NCBI GenBank assembly: GCA_017432285.1
Contig: JAFRJM010000022.1
Location: forward strand, 1 to 64,000
Source: Oscillospiraceae bacterium
GTDB taxonomy: Bacteria; Bacillota; Clostridia; Oscillospirales; Ruminococcaceae
Length of the DNA stretch: 64,000 nt
Direction: 5' to 3'
The notes beneath the pieces were generated by a model that saw only the letters and a program-made list of their open reading frames with translations, was not told the origin of the DNA and ran no database searches. A program made the position numbers and the translations under genes. This document shows, piece by piece, positions 1-8,054 of this stretch; positions within the stretch are counted from its first letter, which is position 1; each line of letters opens with the position of its first letter.

Positions 1-149
1 CCAACATAGACTATACTCTGCATTAGTGACTCCCTTCATTGTATGCGGTAATCCCAACATACGGTTTGTGATGTAACTAGTATGCAGGTAAATCCACGTT
101 GCTACAAGAACGGGGGTCATTTCATATTATCTCCTGAAGGCTCAGGTAT

Positions 150-344
150 CCGAAAGAGATACCGCACCAAAAGAGCAAGCTCTTCTGGTTGGGGTGCCGT
201 CAATCACCCCGCGATATGCCGTCAGCCTGGAGTATAAACATCCGGTCCAGGTACAGAGGTACCTAAGGTGGGAGGCTTACTGCCAACAAATGAGAATACC
301 ACTGGACTGGCACAAGCTCGTGACTTCAGTCATGAGTAATTGAC
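150..344 (+). ncRNA. Candidate omegaRNA (reRNA) of a TnpB-type element
   Basis: The segment is rich in complementary blocks, for example GGTATC/GATACC around 154-171, AGAGC/GCTCT around 172-184 and GGGGTG/CACCCC around 190-220. It ends precisely at the putative element boundary. In IS605/IS607 elements the TnpB guide RNA is made from this region and reads into flanking DNA. The guide would then start near 345 inside the neighbouring gene. This is an inference from position and folding potential; no TnpB is visible in the window. Confidence 0.35.
317..336 (+). repeat. Terminal hairpin of the IS605-like right end
   Basis: CTCGTGACT (317-325) pairs with AGTCATGAG (328-336) across a two-base loop, with one G-T wobble. 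Such a short imperfect hairpin just inside the tip is what Y1 transposases recognise. Confidence 0.65.
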
Positions 345-1275
345 TTCATTTGATGCAGTCAGGGGACTGGCCTCCTCTATGGAAAAGAACAGGTCGGCAG
401 ACCCGTCTTCCGGCTTCGATGCAGTACTATCGTATGACGATACTATGTATGTCGTTATCCTTTACGGGGAAGAGATACTTGCTGAAGATCCTCAGCAGCA
501 GCGCCTGGCAGCATTCGAGAGATCTTCTCTTCAGAAGATAGACGACAGGATATGCTCCGGCGGAATCATTTATTCAGTCTATATTGCGTGTACACTTGTA
601 TATTATCTTTATACTATTAGTAATAATAATACGAAATATTACGTTAAGGCCACATCAGTTGCAGTACTCGCTGTATATCTTATCTATATCGTTTTCATCG
701 CAGTTCTGCACGCCGTATATCATATTCCGTTCTATCTCCCGAGCGGAAGCACGCTGTTCACTTTAGCTGTAAGTCTTTTGTCCGTTATTGGTGGAAACTG
801 TGCGGCAGGTATATTACTGAGGAAAGTGCGGTTCAAAAAATTCACCGCGATCATTCTCCTTCCGGCCGTTTTTGTGCTCTCTCTCTTCAGTACGGCATTT
901 GAATACGGTCTGAGCGAGCCAGCTCAGTTGGAAAGCTTCGATTACATCGCCGATATAGACCCAAGATATCTGGATGAGGAATACGACGGACTGGTCTACT
1001 ACGACGACGAGAAGAACGTTATGGTCCTGGACGACAAGGAGTATCCTCCCAAAATGATGGACAACCCTGATTCACTCAGAGGTATAGAAAGGGCGGGAGC
1101 TTTACTGTACGAGATGGCTTACCCGTACTCCGGAAGCAGCCTCTCTCTGGTACAGCAGGATTTCGAAGGAAAACTTCCGTTCCTCTCATGCATCATATAT
1201 ATTATCAAGTCCGCTTTTTGGACACTGGCACCTATCCTTATAAAGAAGAAAAACAATGAGCAAGCAGACAAATGA
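340..1275 (+). CDS. Hypothetical membrane protein, probably N-terminally truncated by the IS end
   Basis: The open frame starts with a TTG that sits inside the last bases of the IS-like end, and a stop codon lies directly before it. No Shine-Dalgarno site precedes it. An ATG at 379 is the first normal start but its AGGGGA lies 12 bases away. The product has about four membrane segments (roughly residues 76-95, 105-127, 137-158 and 167-187), a polar acidic stretch rich in Asp/Tyr/Glu (about 195-245), and a last hydrophobic segment near 283-300. I recognise no family. The 20-base overlap with the next gene suggests the two were translated together. The likely history is insertion of the element into the 5' part of this gene, which leaves a remnant that may not be expressed. 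Confidence 0.55.
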   Translation: MTSFDAVRGLASSMEKNRSADPSSGFDAVLSYDDTMYVVILYGEEILAEDPQQQRLAAFERSSLQKIDDRICSGGIIYSVYIACTLVYYLYTISNNNTKYYVKATSVAVLAVYLIYIVFIAVLHAVYHIPFYLPSGSTLFTLAVSLLSVIGGNCAAGILLRKVRFKKFTAIILLPAVFVLSLFSTAFEYGLSEPAQLESFDYIADIDPRYLDEEYDGLVYYDDEKNVMVLDDKEYPPKMMDNPDSLRGIERAGALLYEMAYPYSGSSLSLVQQDFEGKLPFLSCIIYIIKSAFWTLAPILIKKKNNEQADK

Positions 1276-2128
1276 CAGAAAAGCCGTTCTGGCATATATA
1301 GGTTCCGCGCTGGTCTTCGGGACCATTGGAGTATTCAGGAGATACATATCTGTTTCTTCCGCTTTCCTGTCCTTTACACGCGGTATCCTGGGCGGTCTTT
1401 TCGTCATGGCCTATACCAGGATCACAGGCAAAGTATCCGTGCGCAGCATTCCCCGGCGCCAGCTCCTCTGGCTCATCATCTCCGGAGCAGTCATGGGCGT
1501 TAACTGGATGCTTCTCTTTGAGGCCTACAACCACACCACAGTAGCTATTGCAACTCTCTGCTATTATATGCAGCCCACTATACTCATCCTGCTGTCCCCT
1601 GTCCTCTTCAGGGAAAAACTCACCAGGAAAAAAGCACTGTGCGCAGCTGTCGCCGTCATAGGTATGGTGCTGGTAACCGGAGTCATCGGTGGGACGGGCA
1701 CACAGGGAAACAGTCTCTACGGAGTGCTGCTTGGCTTGCTTGCCGCATGCTTCTATGCCGGAGTCATCATTATCAACAAGAAACTTACTGGACTGGATCC
1801 GTATCCCAAAACCCTGGTCCAGCTCCTATCAGCAGGGATAACGATGGTCCCCTACATGCTGCTGACAAACAGCTTTGACGTTTTTCCGTCAGACCCGAAA
1901 GCCGCTATCATGCTGCTTATCGTAGGACTGGTCCATACCGGGATAACATATGTCCTTTATTTCGGAAGCATGGAGCATCTGCGTACTCAGACTGTAGCGA
2001 TCCTCGGATATATAGACCCGGTATCCGCTCTGTTCTTCTCGGCGCTGCTGCTGAAAGAACCTCTCAGTCTGTACAACATCATCGGAGCAATCCTCATAAT
2101 CGGTTCCGCTCTTATCAGTGAATTGTAG
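1256..2128 (+). CDS. EamA/DMT-superfamily transporter
   Basis: A 290-residue protein with ten hydrophobic segments arranged as two EamA repeats. The first repeat contains the segment around VFGTIGVFRRYI and FTRGILGGLF. The second begins near residue 155 with GVLLGLLAACFYAGVIIINK. The length and the duplicated fold are typical of drug/metabolite exporters of the inner membrane (RhaT/YdcZ-like). Substrate cannot be read from the sequence; members export amino acids, nucleobases or drugs. It overlaps the preceding truncated gene by 20 bases and ends just before a bidirectional terminator. Confidence 0.88.
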   Translation: MSKQTNDRKAVLAYIGSALVFGTIGVFRRYISVSSAFLSFTRGILGGLFVMAYTRITGKVSVRSIPRRQLLWLIISGAVMGVNWMLLFEAYNHTTVAIATLCYYMQPTILILLSPVLFREKLTRKKALCAAVAVIGMVLVTGVIGGTGTQGNSLYGVLLGLLAACFYAGVIIINKKLTGLDPYPKTLVQLLSAGITMVPYMLLTNSFDVFPSDPKAAIMLLIVGLVHTGITYVLYFGSMEHLRTQTVAILGYIDPVSALFFSALLLKEPLSLYNIIGAILIIGSALISEL

Positions 2129-2144
2129 TTCAGACACATACGAA

Positions 2145-2168
2145 AACACCGGCATTTCTGCCGGTGTT
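2145..2168. terminator. Bidirectional intrinsic terminator
   Basis: AACACCGGCA and TGCCGGTGTT form a 10-bp stem with a TTTC loop, followed by TTGTTTTTG on the plus strand and a T-run on the minus strand. It separates the convergent EamA gene and the Gly/Ser-linker gene. Confidence 0.9.
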
Positions 2169-2184
2169 GTTTTTGTATAGATAT

Positions 2185-2862
2185 TTACTGTGAGAATTTC
2201 TTCAGGGGATTGTCATCTGTAGGCTCAAGATAAATTATCTTGTTGTCCCAGTCCATCATCTGGATATGGACACCCTTGCCGTAATCCATCTGATGAGCGT
2301 AGAGAGGCACAGTCGCCTCATGGTCATCCACATAACTCTCCATGACAAGGATCATGTTATAAGTCCAGCCATTAAGCGTATCGTCATCGAATGACAGGAC
2401 CTGCGTAGTATGGAAGACTTCATCGCCGATCATGACATCGTAGTTCCCGCCTGCGGTTTCCATGAATCCCACCGTTACGGCTTCATCAGCCCAGTAAGGC
2501 GAAGAGGCCAGGATCTGTCTGGGAGTCAGGACCTCTTTCGGTGCTTCAGAACCGCTTCCTGAACCGGAGCCGCTGCCTGAGCCCGAAGAACTGCTTCCGG
2601 AACCGGATGAACTGCTGCTTGAGCCGGAGGAACTGCTGCCTGAACCGGAAGAACTGCTGTTTCCCGGATTTGAAGTGCCGCCGTCGGAGTTGCTGTTCGT
2701 CTGCCCGGAACCGTTATCAGTCTGAGTCGTTCCAGGTGATGTCGGGACTTCCGGATTGTTTTTTCCGCCGAAATACATCCCGCCCAAAAAGGCCAGCACC
2801 GCTATCAGCAGAAGCGCGAGTATAGCTGTGGACCATACGAGTTTTTTGTTTACATTCTGCAT
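2185..2862 (-). CDS. Membrane-anchored protein with long Gly/Ser linker, C-terminal domain unknown
   Basis: The start is set at the ATG at 2862 because GGAGGGGAAAGAA precedes it directly; a longer frame reaches 2931 without a ribosome site. The 225-residue product has a short cytoplasmic N-terminus, one membrane segment (about residues 9-30, ending GGMYFGG), then a roughly 70-residue linker that becomes almost pure Ser/Gly, and a C-terminal domain of about 100 residues (from PYWADEAVTV to the end). The shape suggests a surface-exposed domain held on a flexible stalk outside the membrane. No LPXTG motif is present. The C-terminal domain is not one I recognise. Confidence 0.8.
   Translation of the reverse strand: MQNVNKKLVWSTAILALLLIAVLAFLGGMYFGGKNNPEVPTSPGTTQTDNGSGQTNSNSDGGTSNPGNSSSSGSGSSSSGSSSSSSGSGSSSSGSGSGSGSGSGSEAPKEVLTPRQILASSPYWADEAVTVGFMETAGGNYDVMIGDEVFHTTQVLSFDDDTLNGWTYNMILVMESYVDDHEATVPLYAHQMDYGKGVHIQMMDWDNKIIYLEPTDDNPLKKFSQ
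2545..2670 (-). repeat. Degenerate tandem repeats encoding the Gly/Ser linker
   Basis: Short near-repeats on the plus strand built from CTGCCTGAACCGGAA and GAACTGCTG units encode runs of Ser and Gly-Ser. Length polymorphism by slippage is possible but nothing here proves it. Confidence 0.7.
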
Positions 2863-3034
2863 TTCTTTCCCCTCCATCATCCATATCGTTCTGTATATTC
2901 TTATTCTAGATAACAGCCTTAAACAAAGCAATACCTCGTGATTCCATGTTATCTACCTCTCCTGTGAAATATTGTGGTATCATCCTTAATATAGGAACTT
3001 TTCGTTCCTGATAAAATATCAGGAGTATGCATTT

Positions 3035-3376
3035 TTGAAAGAGCCTCTGTTCAGAAAAAAGGAATTGCTTATCCTTGCCGTCCTCTCTCTGGTACTGCTG
3101 GGAGCCATCCTTATCCCCCGCCTTTTTCAGTCCGGTGAGGGAGTTAAGGCTGTAGTCACATACAACGGAGAAGTCATAGCAGAGATCCCGCTGGATGAAC
3201 CTAATACCTATACTATAGAAGGTGACCTCACAGCGACTCTCGTAGTAGAGAACGGAAAGATAAGGTTCGTAAACTCCAGATGCTCGGACAAGATCTGCGA
3301 GGCGTTCGGGTGGATCGGAAGACCGGGCGAATCAGCCATATGCGCTCCGGCGAAACTGGCTGTTCAGATAGTATAG
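3035..3376 (+). CDS. NusG domain II-containing (NusG_II) membrane-anchored protein
   Basis: A 113-residue protein beginning at TTG with AGGAG nine bases upstream; the ATG at 3027 runs straight into a stop. One membrane segment (about residues 9-28) is followed by a small beta-rich domain of about 80 residues that ends with the family signature NSRCSDKICEAFGWI, then GESAICAP. The two-cysteine CSDKIC and later CAP positions match the NusG_II family (Pfam 07009). These are small extracytoplasmic proteins usually found next to Gx transporters or Rnf-type genes in Firmicutes; neither is seen here, so it is an orphan copy. Function is unknown. Confidence 0.85.
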   Translation: MKEPLFRKKELLILAVLSLVLLGAILIPRLFQSGEGVKAVVTYNGEVIAEIPLDEPNTYTIEGDLTATLVVENGKIRFVNSRCSDKICEAFGWIGRPGESAICAPAKLAVQIV

Positions 3377-3465
3377 GACCAACATTCCTACGAAAGTATA
3401 CCTCGGTCATAGCACGCTCCATTGTATAATGTATGTGTAAATAATTTTACTTACAGGAGGACATC

Positions 3466-4335
3466 ATGGGTCTATTTGATAAAAAGATCTGCTCTCTCTG
3501 CGGAAAAGAGATCGGTATTCTCGGAAACCGCAAACTGGCAGACGGAAACATGTGCAAGGATTGCGCTTCAAAGCTTTCCCCGTATTTTGTAGGACGTTCC
3601 CGCACTTCGGTCAAAGATATTCAGGCACAACTAGCCTACAGAGAACAGAACAAGGCTAATCTTGCGAAGTTCAGCCCGACGACATATATAGACGGAACAA
3701 CAAAAGTATATGTCGATGAGAATGCGAAGACCTTTATCGTGACCCGCCTGAGCAACTGGAGCAAGTCCAATCCGGACATCATCAATACCTTCCAGGTCCA
3801 GAGCGTCACATATGATGTGGATGAGGACAAGGATGAGATCTATCAGACCGTAGACGGAAAAAGCGTCAGCTATGATCCGCCACAGTACGAATACGAATAT
3901 GAGTTCAACGTGACTATCAAGGTGAGCTCACCCTGGTTCGACACCATCAAGTTTGAGATGGAACAGCCCGGCTCCAAAGTCGAGAGCCGCGACAGTCAGG
4001 CATACTATGACCTGGATTACAAGTGCAGGCTCCTGCAGCACCTGCTGATGCCTCAGGTGTACGGCGTTCCGGGTCTGGAGACACCGTCATATGTCTCCAC
4101 ATCTTCCGGAGACCTCACCCCTGAAGAGATCGCTGCTTTCCAGGCAGCAGAACTGGCAGCAGCTCAGGAAGAATCCTGGACATGTTCTTGCGGTCACACG
4201 AACACAGCAAACTTCTGCGCATTCTGCGGAAAGCCGAAGCCGGTAACTAACCGCTGGTTCTGCCCTCAGTGCGGCAAGGAGAACACAGGCAACTTCTGTG
4301 TGTACTGCGGAACGAAAAAACCGGACTTCATCTAA
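3466..4335 (+). CDS. DUF4428 protein with C-terminal double zinc ribbon
   Basis: A strong GGAGG precedes the ATG. The 289-residue protein opens with a zinc finger (CSLCGKEIG, then CKDC) typical of DUF4428. A middle domain of about 160 residues is rich in Tyr/Asp/Glu and beta strands. The C-terminus holds two zinc ribbons: CSCGHTNTANFCAFCG and CPQCGKENTGNFCVYCG. The central part contains a DUF4428-associated region seen in many Clostridia beside virion-like or stress genes. The cellular role is unknown; the soluble multi-zinc layout suggests protein or nucleic-acid binding in the cytoplasm. It is a single-gene unit with its own -10-like TATAAT at 3425 and its own terminator. Confidence 0.82.
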   Translation: MGLFDKKICSLCGKEIGILGNRKLADGNMCKDCASKLSPYFVGRSRTSVKDIQAQLAYREQNKANLAKFSPTTYIDGTTKVYVDENAKTFIVTRLSNWSKSNPDIINTFQVQSVTYDVDEDKDEIYQTVDGKSVSYDPPQYEYEYEFNVTIKVSSPWFDTIKFEMEQPGSKVESRDSQAYYDLDYKCRLLQHLLMPQVYGVPGLETPSYVSTSSGDLTPEEIAAFQAAELAAAQEESWTCSCGHTNTANFCAFCGKPKPVTNRWFCPQCGKENTGNFCVYCGTKKPDFI

Positions 4336-4351
4336 ACACAAGAAACATCTT

Positions 4352-4374
4352 CCACGGAGGATCTTCCTCCGTGG
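4352..4374 (+). terminator. Intrinsic terminator after the DUF4428 gene
   Basis: CCACGGAGGA, loop TCT, TCCTCCGTGG, then ATTTTTG. A long reading frame of the next gene overlaps this hairpin, which is one reason to place that gene's start downstream. Confidence 0.9.
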
Positions 4375-4450
4375 ATTTTTGTTTTCACCGGTATTTGCAC
4401 ACTGTTATAATGGCAGAAGAAACAATATTGTACGGAAAGCAGGCTGTCAC

Positions 4451-5665
4451 ATGCAGGACTATCCAAAGATACAGATAAGCGAAAGAGGGACCCGTGAGCT
4501 GAAGAACAGATTCCCATGGGTCTATGATACCGAGGTAACCGCATCTGGAGAAATCCCGGACGGTTCGGTCTGCTATGCGTACAGTGAAAAAGGAAGGTAT
4601 CTCGCTACAGGATTCTATAACTCCAATTCCAAACTGAGATTCCGCGTTTTGTCTACAAACTCCAACGACGTCATAGACGAAGCGTTCTGGAAGAGGAAAG
4701 CGGAGTGGGCCGTTCAGTACCGCAGGGACGTCATGAGAGAAGGGTTCAGCTGCTGTAGGATCATATTCGGTGACGCGGATGGATTCCCCGGTCTCACAGT
4801 GGACAGATACGAGGACGTTCTCTCCGTGGAGATCTACTGCCTGGGCATAGAGCAGAGAAAGCAGGACATATACCGCGCTCTTCTGGAGTCATTCAGCAAT
4901 ATCGGTGAGATCATCTCATGCATACGTGAGCGAAGCGAAGGGAAACTCCGTACCCTTGAAGGAATGGAAGACAGCGTTTGTTATCCTTCTGTTGAAGGTT
5001 TCTCTCTAACACCAAAGGAGCAAGTCGTCATTACTGAGAACGGCCTGAAGTTCGCTGTGGATGTAGCGTCCGGACAGAAGACCGGATACTTTCTGGATCA
5101 GAAGAACAACCGTGCTGCCGTAGGCAGACTCGCCAAAGGCAGAAATGTACTGGACGTTTGCACTCATAACGGAGGCTTTGCCCTGAACTGCGCCGCAGCA
5201 GGAGCAGAGTCTGTTCTTGGAATAGATATCTCCGCACCTGCTATCCGGCAGTGCGAAATGAACGCTGAGCTCAACGGACTCACGAATGTGCGTTTCGAGC
5301 AGCACGATATGTTTGATTTCCTTAACGAGACACTGGATGCAAAGCAGCATCCCTGGGATCTCATAATCCTGGATCCTCCGGCATTTACCAAGAGCCGATC
5401 CACCGTGCACAGCGCCAGCTTGGGATACGAGGAGCTAAACTATCTGGCGATGCGTCTGCTCCCGAGAGGCGGATACCTTTGCACCTGCTCGTGCTCCAGA
5501 TTCATGACTCCTGACCTGTTCATGAAAGCCGTATCTGACGCCGCTCTTAAAGCGAATGTATCCCTTAGGCTCATAGAGAAACGCGGAGCCTCTCCGGACC
5601 ACCCGGTCCTCATAGGTGCTCCGGACACCGAATACCTCAAGTGCCTGATCTTTCAGGTCGTTTAA
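4451..5665 (+). CDS. rlmI: Class I SAM-dependent rRNA (cytosine-C5) methyltransferase, RlmI/RlmK type
   Basis: The start is placed at the ATG at 4451 (404 residues, family-typical). The open frame extends to 4298 but would run through the upstream gene's end and terminator. An N-terminal PUA-like domain (about residues 1-80, RGTRELKNRFPWVYDTEV) precedes a central linker and a Rossmann methyltransferase domain. SAM motif I reads VLDVCTHNGGFALNCAAAGA, motif II LGIDIS, and the catalytic motif LIILDPPAF, followed by a CTCSCSR segment. Members methylate C5 of a 23S rRNA cytosine (m5C1962 in E. coli). Which base is modified here is inferred from the family. It is monocistronic, with a TATAAT at about 4406 and a bidirectional terminator behind it. 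Confidence 0.88.
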   Translation: MQDYPKIQISERGTRELKNRFPWVYDTEVTASGEIPDGSVCYAYSEKGRYLATGFYNSNSKLRFRVLSTNSNDVIDEAFWKRKAEWAVQYRRDVMREGFSCCRIIFGDADGFPGLTVDRYEDVLSVEIYCLGIEQRKQDIYRALLESFSNIGEIISCIRERSEGKLRTLEGMEDSVCYPSVEGFSLTPKEQVVITENGLKFAVDVASGQKTGYFLDQKNNRAAVGRLAKGRNVLDVCTHNGGFALNCAAAGAESVLGIDISAPAIRQCEMNAELNGLTNVRFEQHDMFDFLNETLDAKQHPWDLIILDPPAFTKSRSTVHSASLGYEELNYLAMRLLPRGGYLCTCSCSRFMTPDLFMKAVSDAALKANVSLRLIEKRGASPDHPVLIGAPDTEYLKCLIFQVV

Positions 5666-5680
5666 ACATAACAGTACAAA

Positions 5681-5711
5681 ACGCGCTGACCGGCAATCCG
5701 GCTCAGCGCGT
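5681..5711. terminator. Bidirectional intrinsic terminator
   Basis: ACGCGCTGA-CCGG pairs with CCGG-C-TCAGCGCGT around a CAAT loop; T-runs follow on both strands. It sits between the convergent methyltransferase and MATE genes. Confidence 0.9.
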
Positions 5712-5725
5712 CTTTTTAATGTTTG

Positions 5726-7123
5726 TTAAACCTGCTCCGCAACAGTCTCCTTTGCTCCGGACAGGACTTGGATCCATGATCCTTTCTTCACCAGGATATA
5801 AACTATGATGCATTTCAGTATATCCAGCACCTTCTCTATCCAGTAGAAAGGAATTATTGGGATAGTGGTGAAATACGCTATTATCACAGCTGCAACCACG
5901 CTCACGCCCCAGATGAATCCTGAATCGAATAGGAATGTGGTCACTGTCTTGCCGCCCGACCTGATAATGTAGTACGCGGCGTTATAGAAGGAGTTAAGTA
6001 TCGCGTTGAATGCCTCGCCCCATATCAGCCACTTTGCTATGTGATGCACTTCAGCGGAAAGATTGGGATACAGCGCAGGCACGAACGGGCAGAGGATCAA
6101 AAGAAGAATGGCCACTCCGGCCCCAACGACCACTGAGAATCCCAGCAGCTGTCTGCTGGCCTCCTCCGCTCCCTTTCTGTCTCCGGAACCGAGAAGATTT
6201 CCCATGACGACTCCCACGGCAGCACCGAGCGCGAAGATAGACACACTGGTGAGGAACTGAACAGTAGACGCAATGTTCACCGCCGCTACAGTGCTTAGTC
6301 CCCTGTACGAATAGCACTGGGTTATAGTTGCAACGCCGATCTGCCACACTGTCTCATTGAGAGTCAGCGGAAGTCCTGTGAAAAGAATCTGTTTAGCCAG
6401 CTGGCCCGGTACACGCAGAGTGCTGAATGCTCCTTTAAGGAATGGCAGCCTGTCCGTGTGCGTGTGGCACCATATTATGTTTATCAGCGCCTCAAGGACA
6501 CGGGATGTTATCGTGGCAAGAGCCGCTCCGAGGATCCCTATCCTTGGTATCAGGAAGAAGTTTACTGCCAGACAGGACAGCACTCCGACGATGCTGGAAT
6601 ACATCGGTACCTTGTTCTCCTCATTTACCCTGAGGATGCTCGTGTATCCCATGTTGAGCGCAAGCGGAAGGAATGATATCACCAGAAGTCTCAGGTATCT
6701 CGTTCCTTCTCTTAATGCGAACTCTGTATCTGATCCTTCGCTGTCGCTGTAGATATACAGTTTAACAAGCGGTTCTCCCATGGTCAGAAATATCGCTGCC
6801 GCCGCAGCTGCAACCAGTACGCCAACGAGCACCATGAATCGGAACGTGTTGCGCAGATTCTCTGTATCTTTTTTGCCGTGGAACTGCGCGGCGAAGATCT
6901 CAGCGCCGGACATCGCTCCCCATATACACATGATATATATGCTCACGAGCTGGTTCGCGACCGCCACTCCGGCGAGCTGTTCTGTCCCGAGCCGTCCCAC
7001 TGTTATGTTATTCACCAGCCCTATGAGGTTAGTGAAAGTATTCTGTATCATCATAGGCAGAGCTATCGAAAGGATAGTCCGCATGAATTTCTTATCAGGA
7101 AGAAGTGTTTTTACCTTTACCAT
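5726..7123 (-). CDS. MATE-family multidrug efflux transporter
   Basis: A 465-residue integral membrane protein with twelve hydrophobic segments in two halves. The first half carries the typical MATE opening (ILSIALPMMIQNTF and LVNNITVGRLG), with a matching segment in the second half (FTGLPLTLNETVW). MATE proteins export cationic drugs using Na+ or H+ gradients. The gene diverges from a MerR/GyrI-type regulator at 7245. Its promoter (7196-7226) has the 19-bp spacer and dyad of MerR-activated promoters, so drug-inducible expression is likely. No strong ribosome site is visible in front of the ATG at 7123. Confidence 0.92.
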   Translation of the reverse strand: MVKVKTLLPDKKFMRTILSIALPMMIQNTFTNLIGLVNNITVGRLGTEQLAGVAVANQLVSIYIMCIWGAMSGAEIFAAQFHGKKDTENLRNTFRFMVLVGVLVAAAAAAIFLTMGEPLVKLYIYSDSEGSDTEFALREGTRYLRLLVISFLPLALNMGYTSILRVNEENKVPMYSSIVGVLSCLAVNFFLIPRIGILGAALATITSRVLEALINIIWCHTHTDRLPFLKGAFSTLRVPGQLAKQILFTGLPLTLNETVWQIGVATITQCYSYRGLSTVAAVNIASTVQFLTSVSIFALGAAVGVVMGNLLGSGDRKGAEEASRQLLGFSVVVGAGVAILLLILCPFVPALYPNLSAEVHHIAKWLIWGEAFNAILNSFYNAAYYIIRSGGKTVTTFLFDSGFIWGVSVVAAVIIAYFTTIPIIPFYWIEKVLDILKCIIVYILVKKGSWIQVLSGAKETVAEQV

Positions 7124-7195
7124 CTATAATACCAACTAGATCTTATGCACAGAAATGTCAACTACCATGCACTACGTTTATTTTTTCCAGAAACT

Positions 7196-7226
7196 ATGCT
7201 AAACTACTGTGTAACACAAGAGTCAA
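7196..7226 (-). promoter_or_regulatory. MerR-type promoter/operator driving the MATE gene
   Basis: Read on the minus strand: TTGACT (7226-7221), a 19-bp spacer, and TAGCAT (7201-7196). The spacer contains the dyad TGTGTTACACA. A 19-bp spacer with a centred dyad is the hallmark of promoters untwisted by MerR-family activators. It points into the MATE gene and lies next to the divergent regulator gene. Confidence 0.75.
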
Positions 7227-7244
7227 GAGGTAACCGGCAAAAAT

Positions 7245-8045
7245 ATGAGGAACTTTTACACAATCAATGAATTCGCTCAGGCTGTGGGCACTACCAAAGA
7301 CACCCTGCTGCATTACGACCGCATAGGGCTGTTTCACCCTGACCTGGTCGCAGATAATGGATACCGATATTATTCGCCTAAGCAGATCTGGCTGTTCACA
7401 CAGATACAGAGACTGAAAAAGATGGACGTGGGTCTCAGGGATATCCGAAGCTACATGGACACAAGAGACCCGGAGAAATATTCGGATCTGCTTAAAGAGC
7501 ACATGCTGGAAGCCCGTGAAGAGATAGAGCGCCTCAACAACATGATCGAATCCATGGAGCGTTCTCTCAAAAATGTGGAAGAAGCCATGGGAAGCGACGA
7601 TTCCTTTAATGTTGTTCATTGCGAGGCTGTCTGGGGCATACGGACACAGACCGTTGATGAAGCTTTCGGAAAGGATTACCTCAAATTCTGGAAAAGACTG
7701 GAAACCAAGTACGACTTTGCCACAAGCACTCTCACAGGAGCAGTTAAAATGGAAGAGATCCTGGCGGAGATAGACAACGGAGATCAGTGCGATTACCTGT
7801 ATCTGCAGCTCAATCCGAAGCGGCATCCTGACGCAGAGATAGTCAGACCGGAAGGAGATTATCTGGTAGGATACCACACCGGCAGGGACTCTGATCTCAT
7901 GAAAACTTACAAGAAGATGGTCCTTTATGCAGAAGAACACGGACTTAAGTTCGGCGAATACGCCTACGAAGAATACCTAGTGAGCCAGATCGCAGTGATG
8001 GACAGCAGTTCCAATGTCACCAAGATACTTCTGCAATTGGCATAG
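7245..8045 (+). CDS. MerR-family regulator with GyrI-like effector domain
   Basis: A 266-residue protein. The N-terminus is a MerR winged helix (YTINEFAQAVGTTKDTLLHY, then GYRYYSPKQ) followed by a dimerisation helix of about residues 75-110. The C-terminal 150 residues resemble a GyrI/BmrR-type small-molecule binding domain (ending with EYLVSQIAVMD-type strands). Such BmrR-like proteins bind hydrophobic cations and activate exporter genes. The divergent MATE gene with a 19-bp-spaced promoter is the obvious target. It is followed after nine bases by an AlkD-like gene and then hemW, so the three may be cotranscribed. Confidence 0.88.
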   Translation: MRNFYTINEFAQAVGTTKDTLLHYDRIGLFHPDLVADNGYRYYSPKQIWLFTQIQRLKKMDVGLRDIRSYMDTRDPEKYSDLLKEHMLEAREEIERLNNMIESMERSLKNVEEAMGSDDSFNVVHCEAVWGIRTQTVDEAFGKDYLKFWKRLETKYDFATSTLTGAVKMEEILAEIDNGDQCDYLYLQLNPKRHPDAEIVRPEGDYLVGYHTGRDSDLMKTYKKMVLYAEEHGLKFGEYAYEEYLVSQIAVMDSSSNVTKILLQLA

Positions 8046-8054
8046 GAGAGAAAA

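Larger units (their letters stand above)
1..344 (+). mobile_element. Right end of an IS200/IS605-family element (left part outside window)
   Basis: No open frame of useful length crosses this stretch; the longest, in frame 2, stops at about 76 and shows no transposase or TnpB zinc-finger motif. The 3' part has the layout of an IS200/IS605 right end: a G-rich structured segment followed by a short terminal hairpin at 317-336 and then TAATTGAC, after which an unrelated reading frame begins. Y1-transposase elements carry such subterminal hairpins instead of inverted repeats and leave no target duplication. That is family knowledge; assignment here rests on pattern only. The transposase/TnpB genes, if present, lie to the left of the window. 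The exact boundary (about 344) is inferred from the TTGAC-like pentamer. Confidence 0.6.

Noticed and set aside
340..766. Small frames at the left end (350-541, 584-766) as separate genes
   Set aside because: They overlap the longer membrane-protein frame and have no ribosome sites or family features.
4298..4450. Extended N-terminus for the RlmI-type methyltransferase
   Set aside because: It overlaps the upstream gene and its terminator; the family length fits the ATG at 4451.
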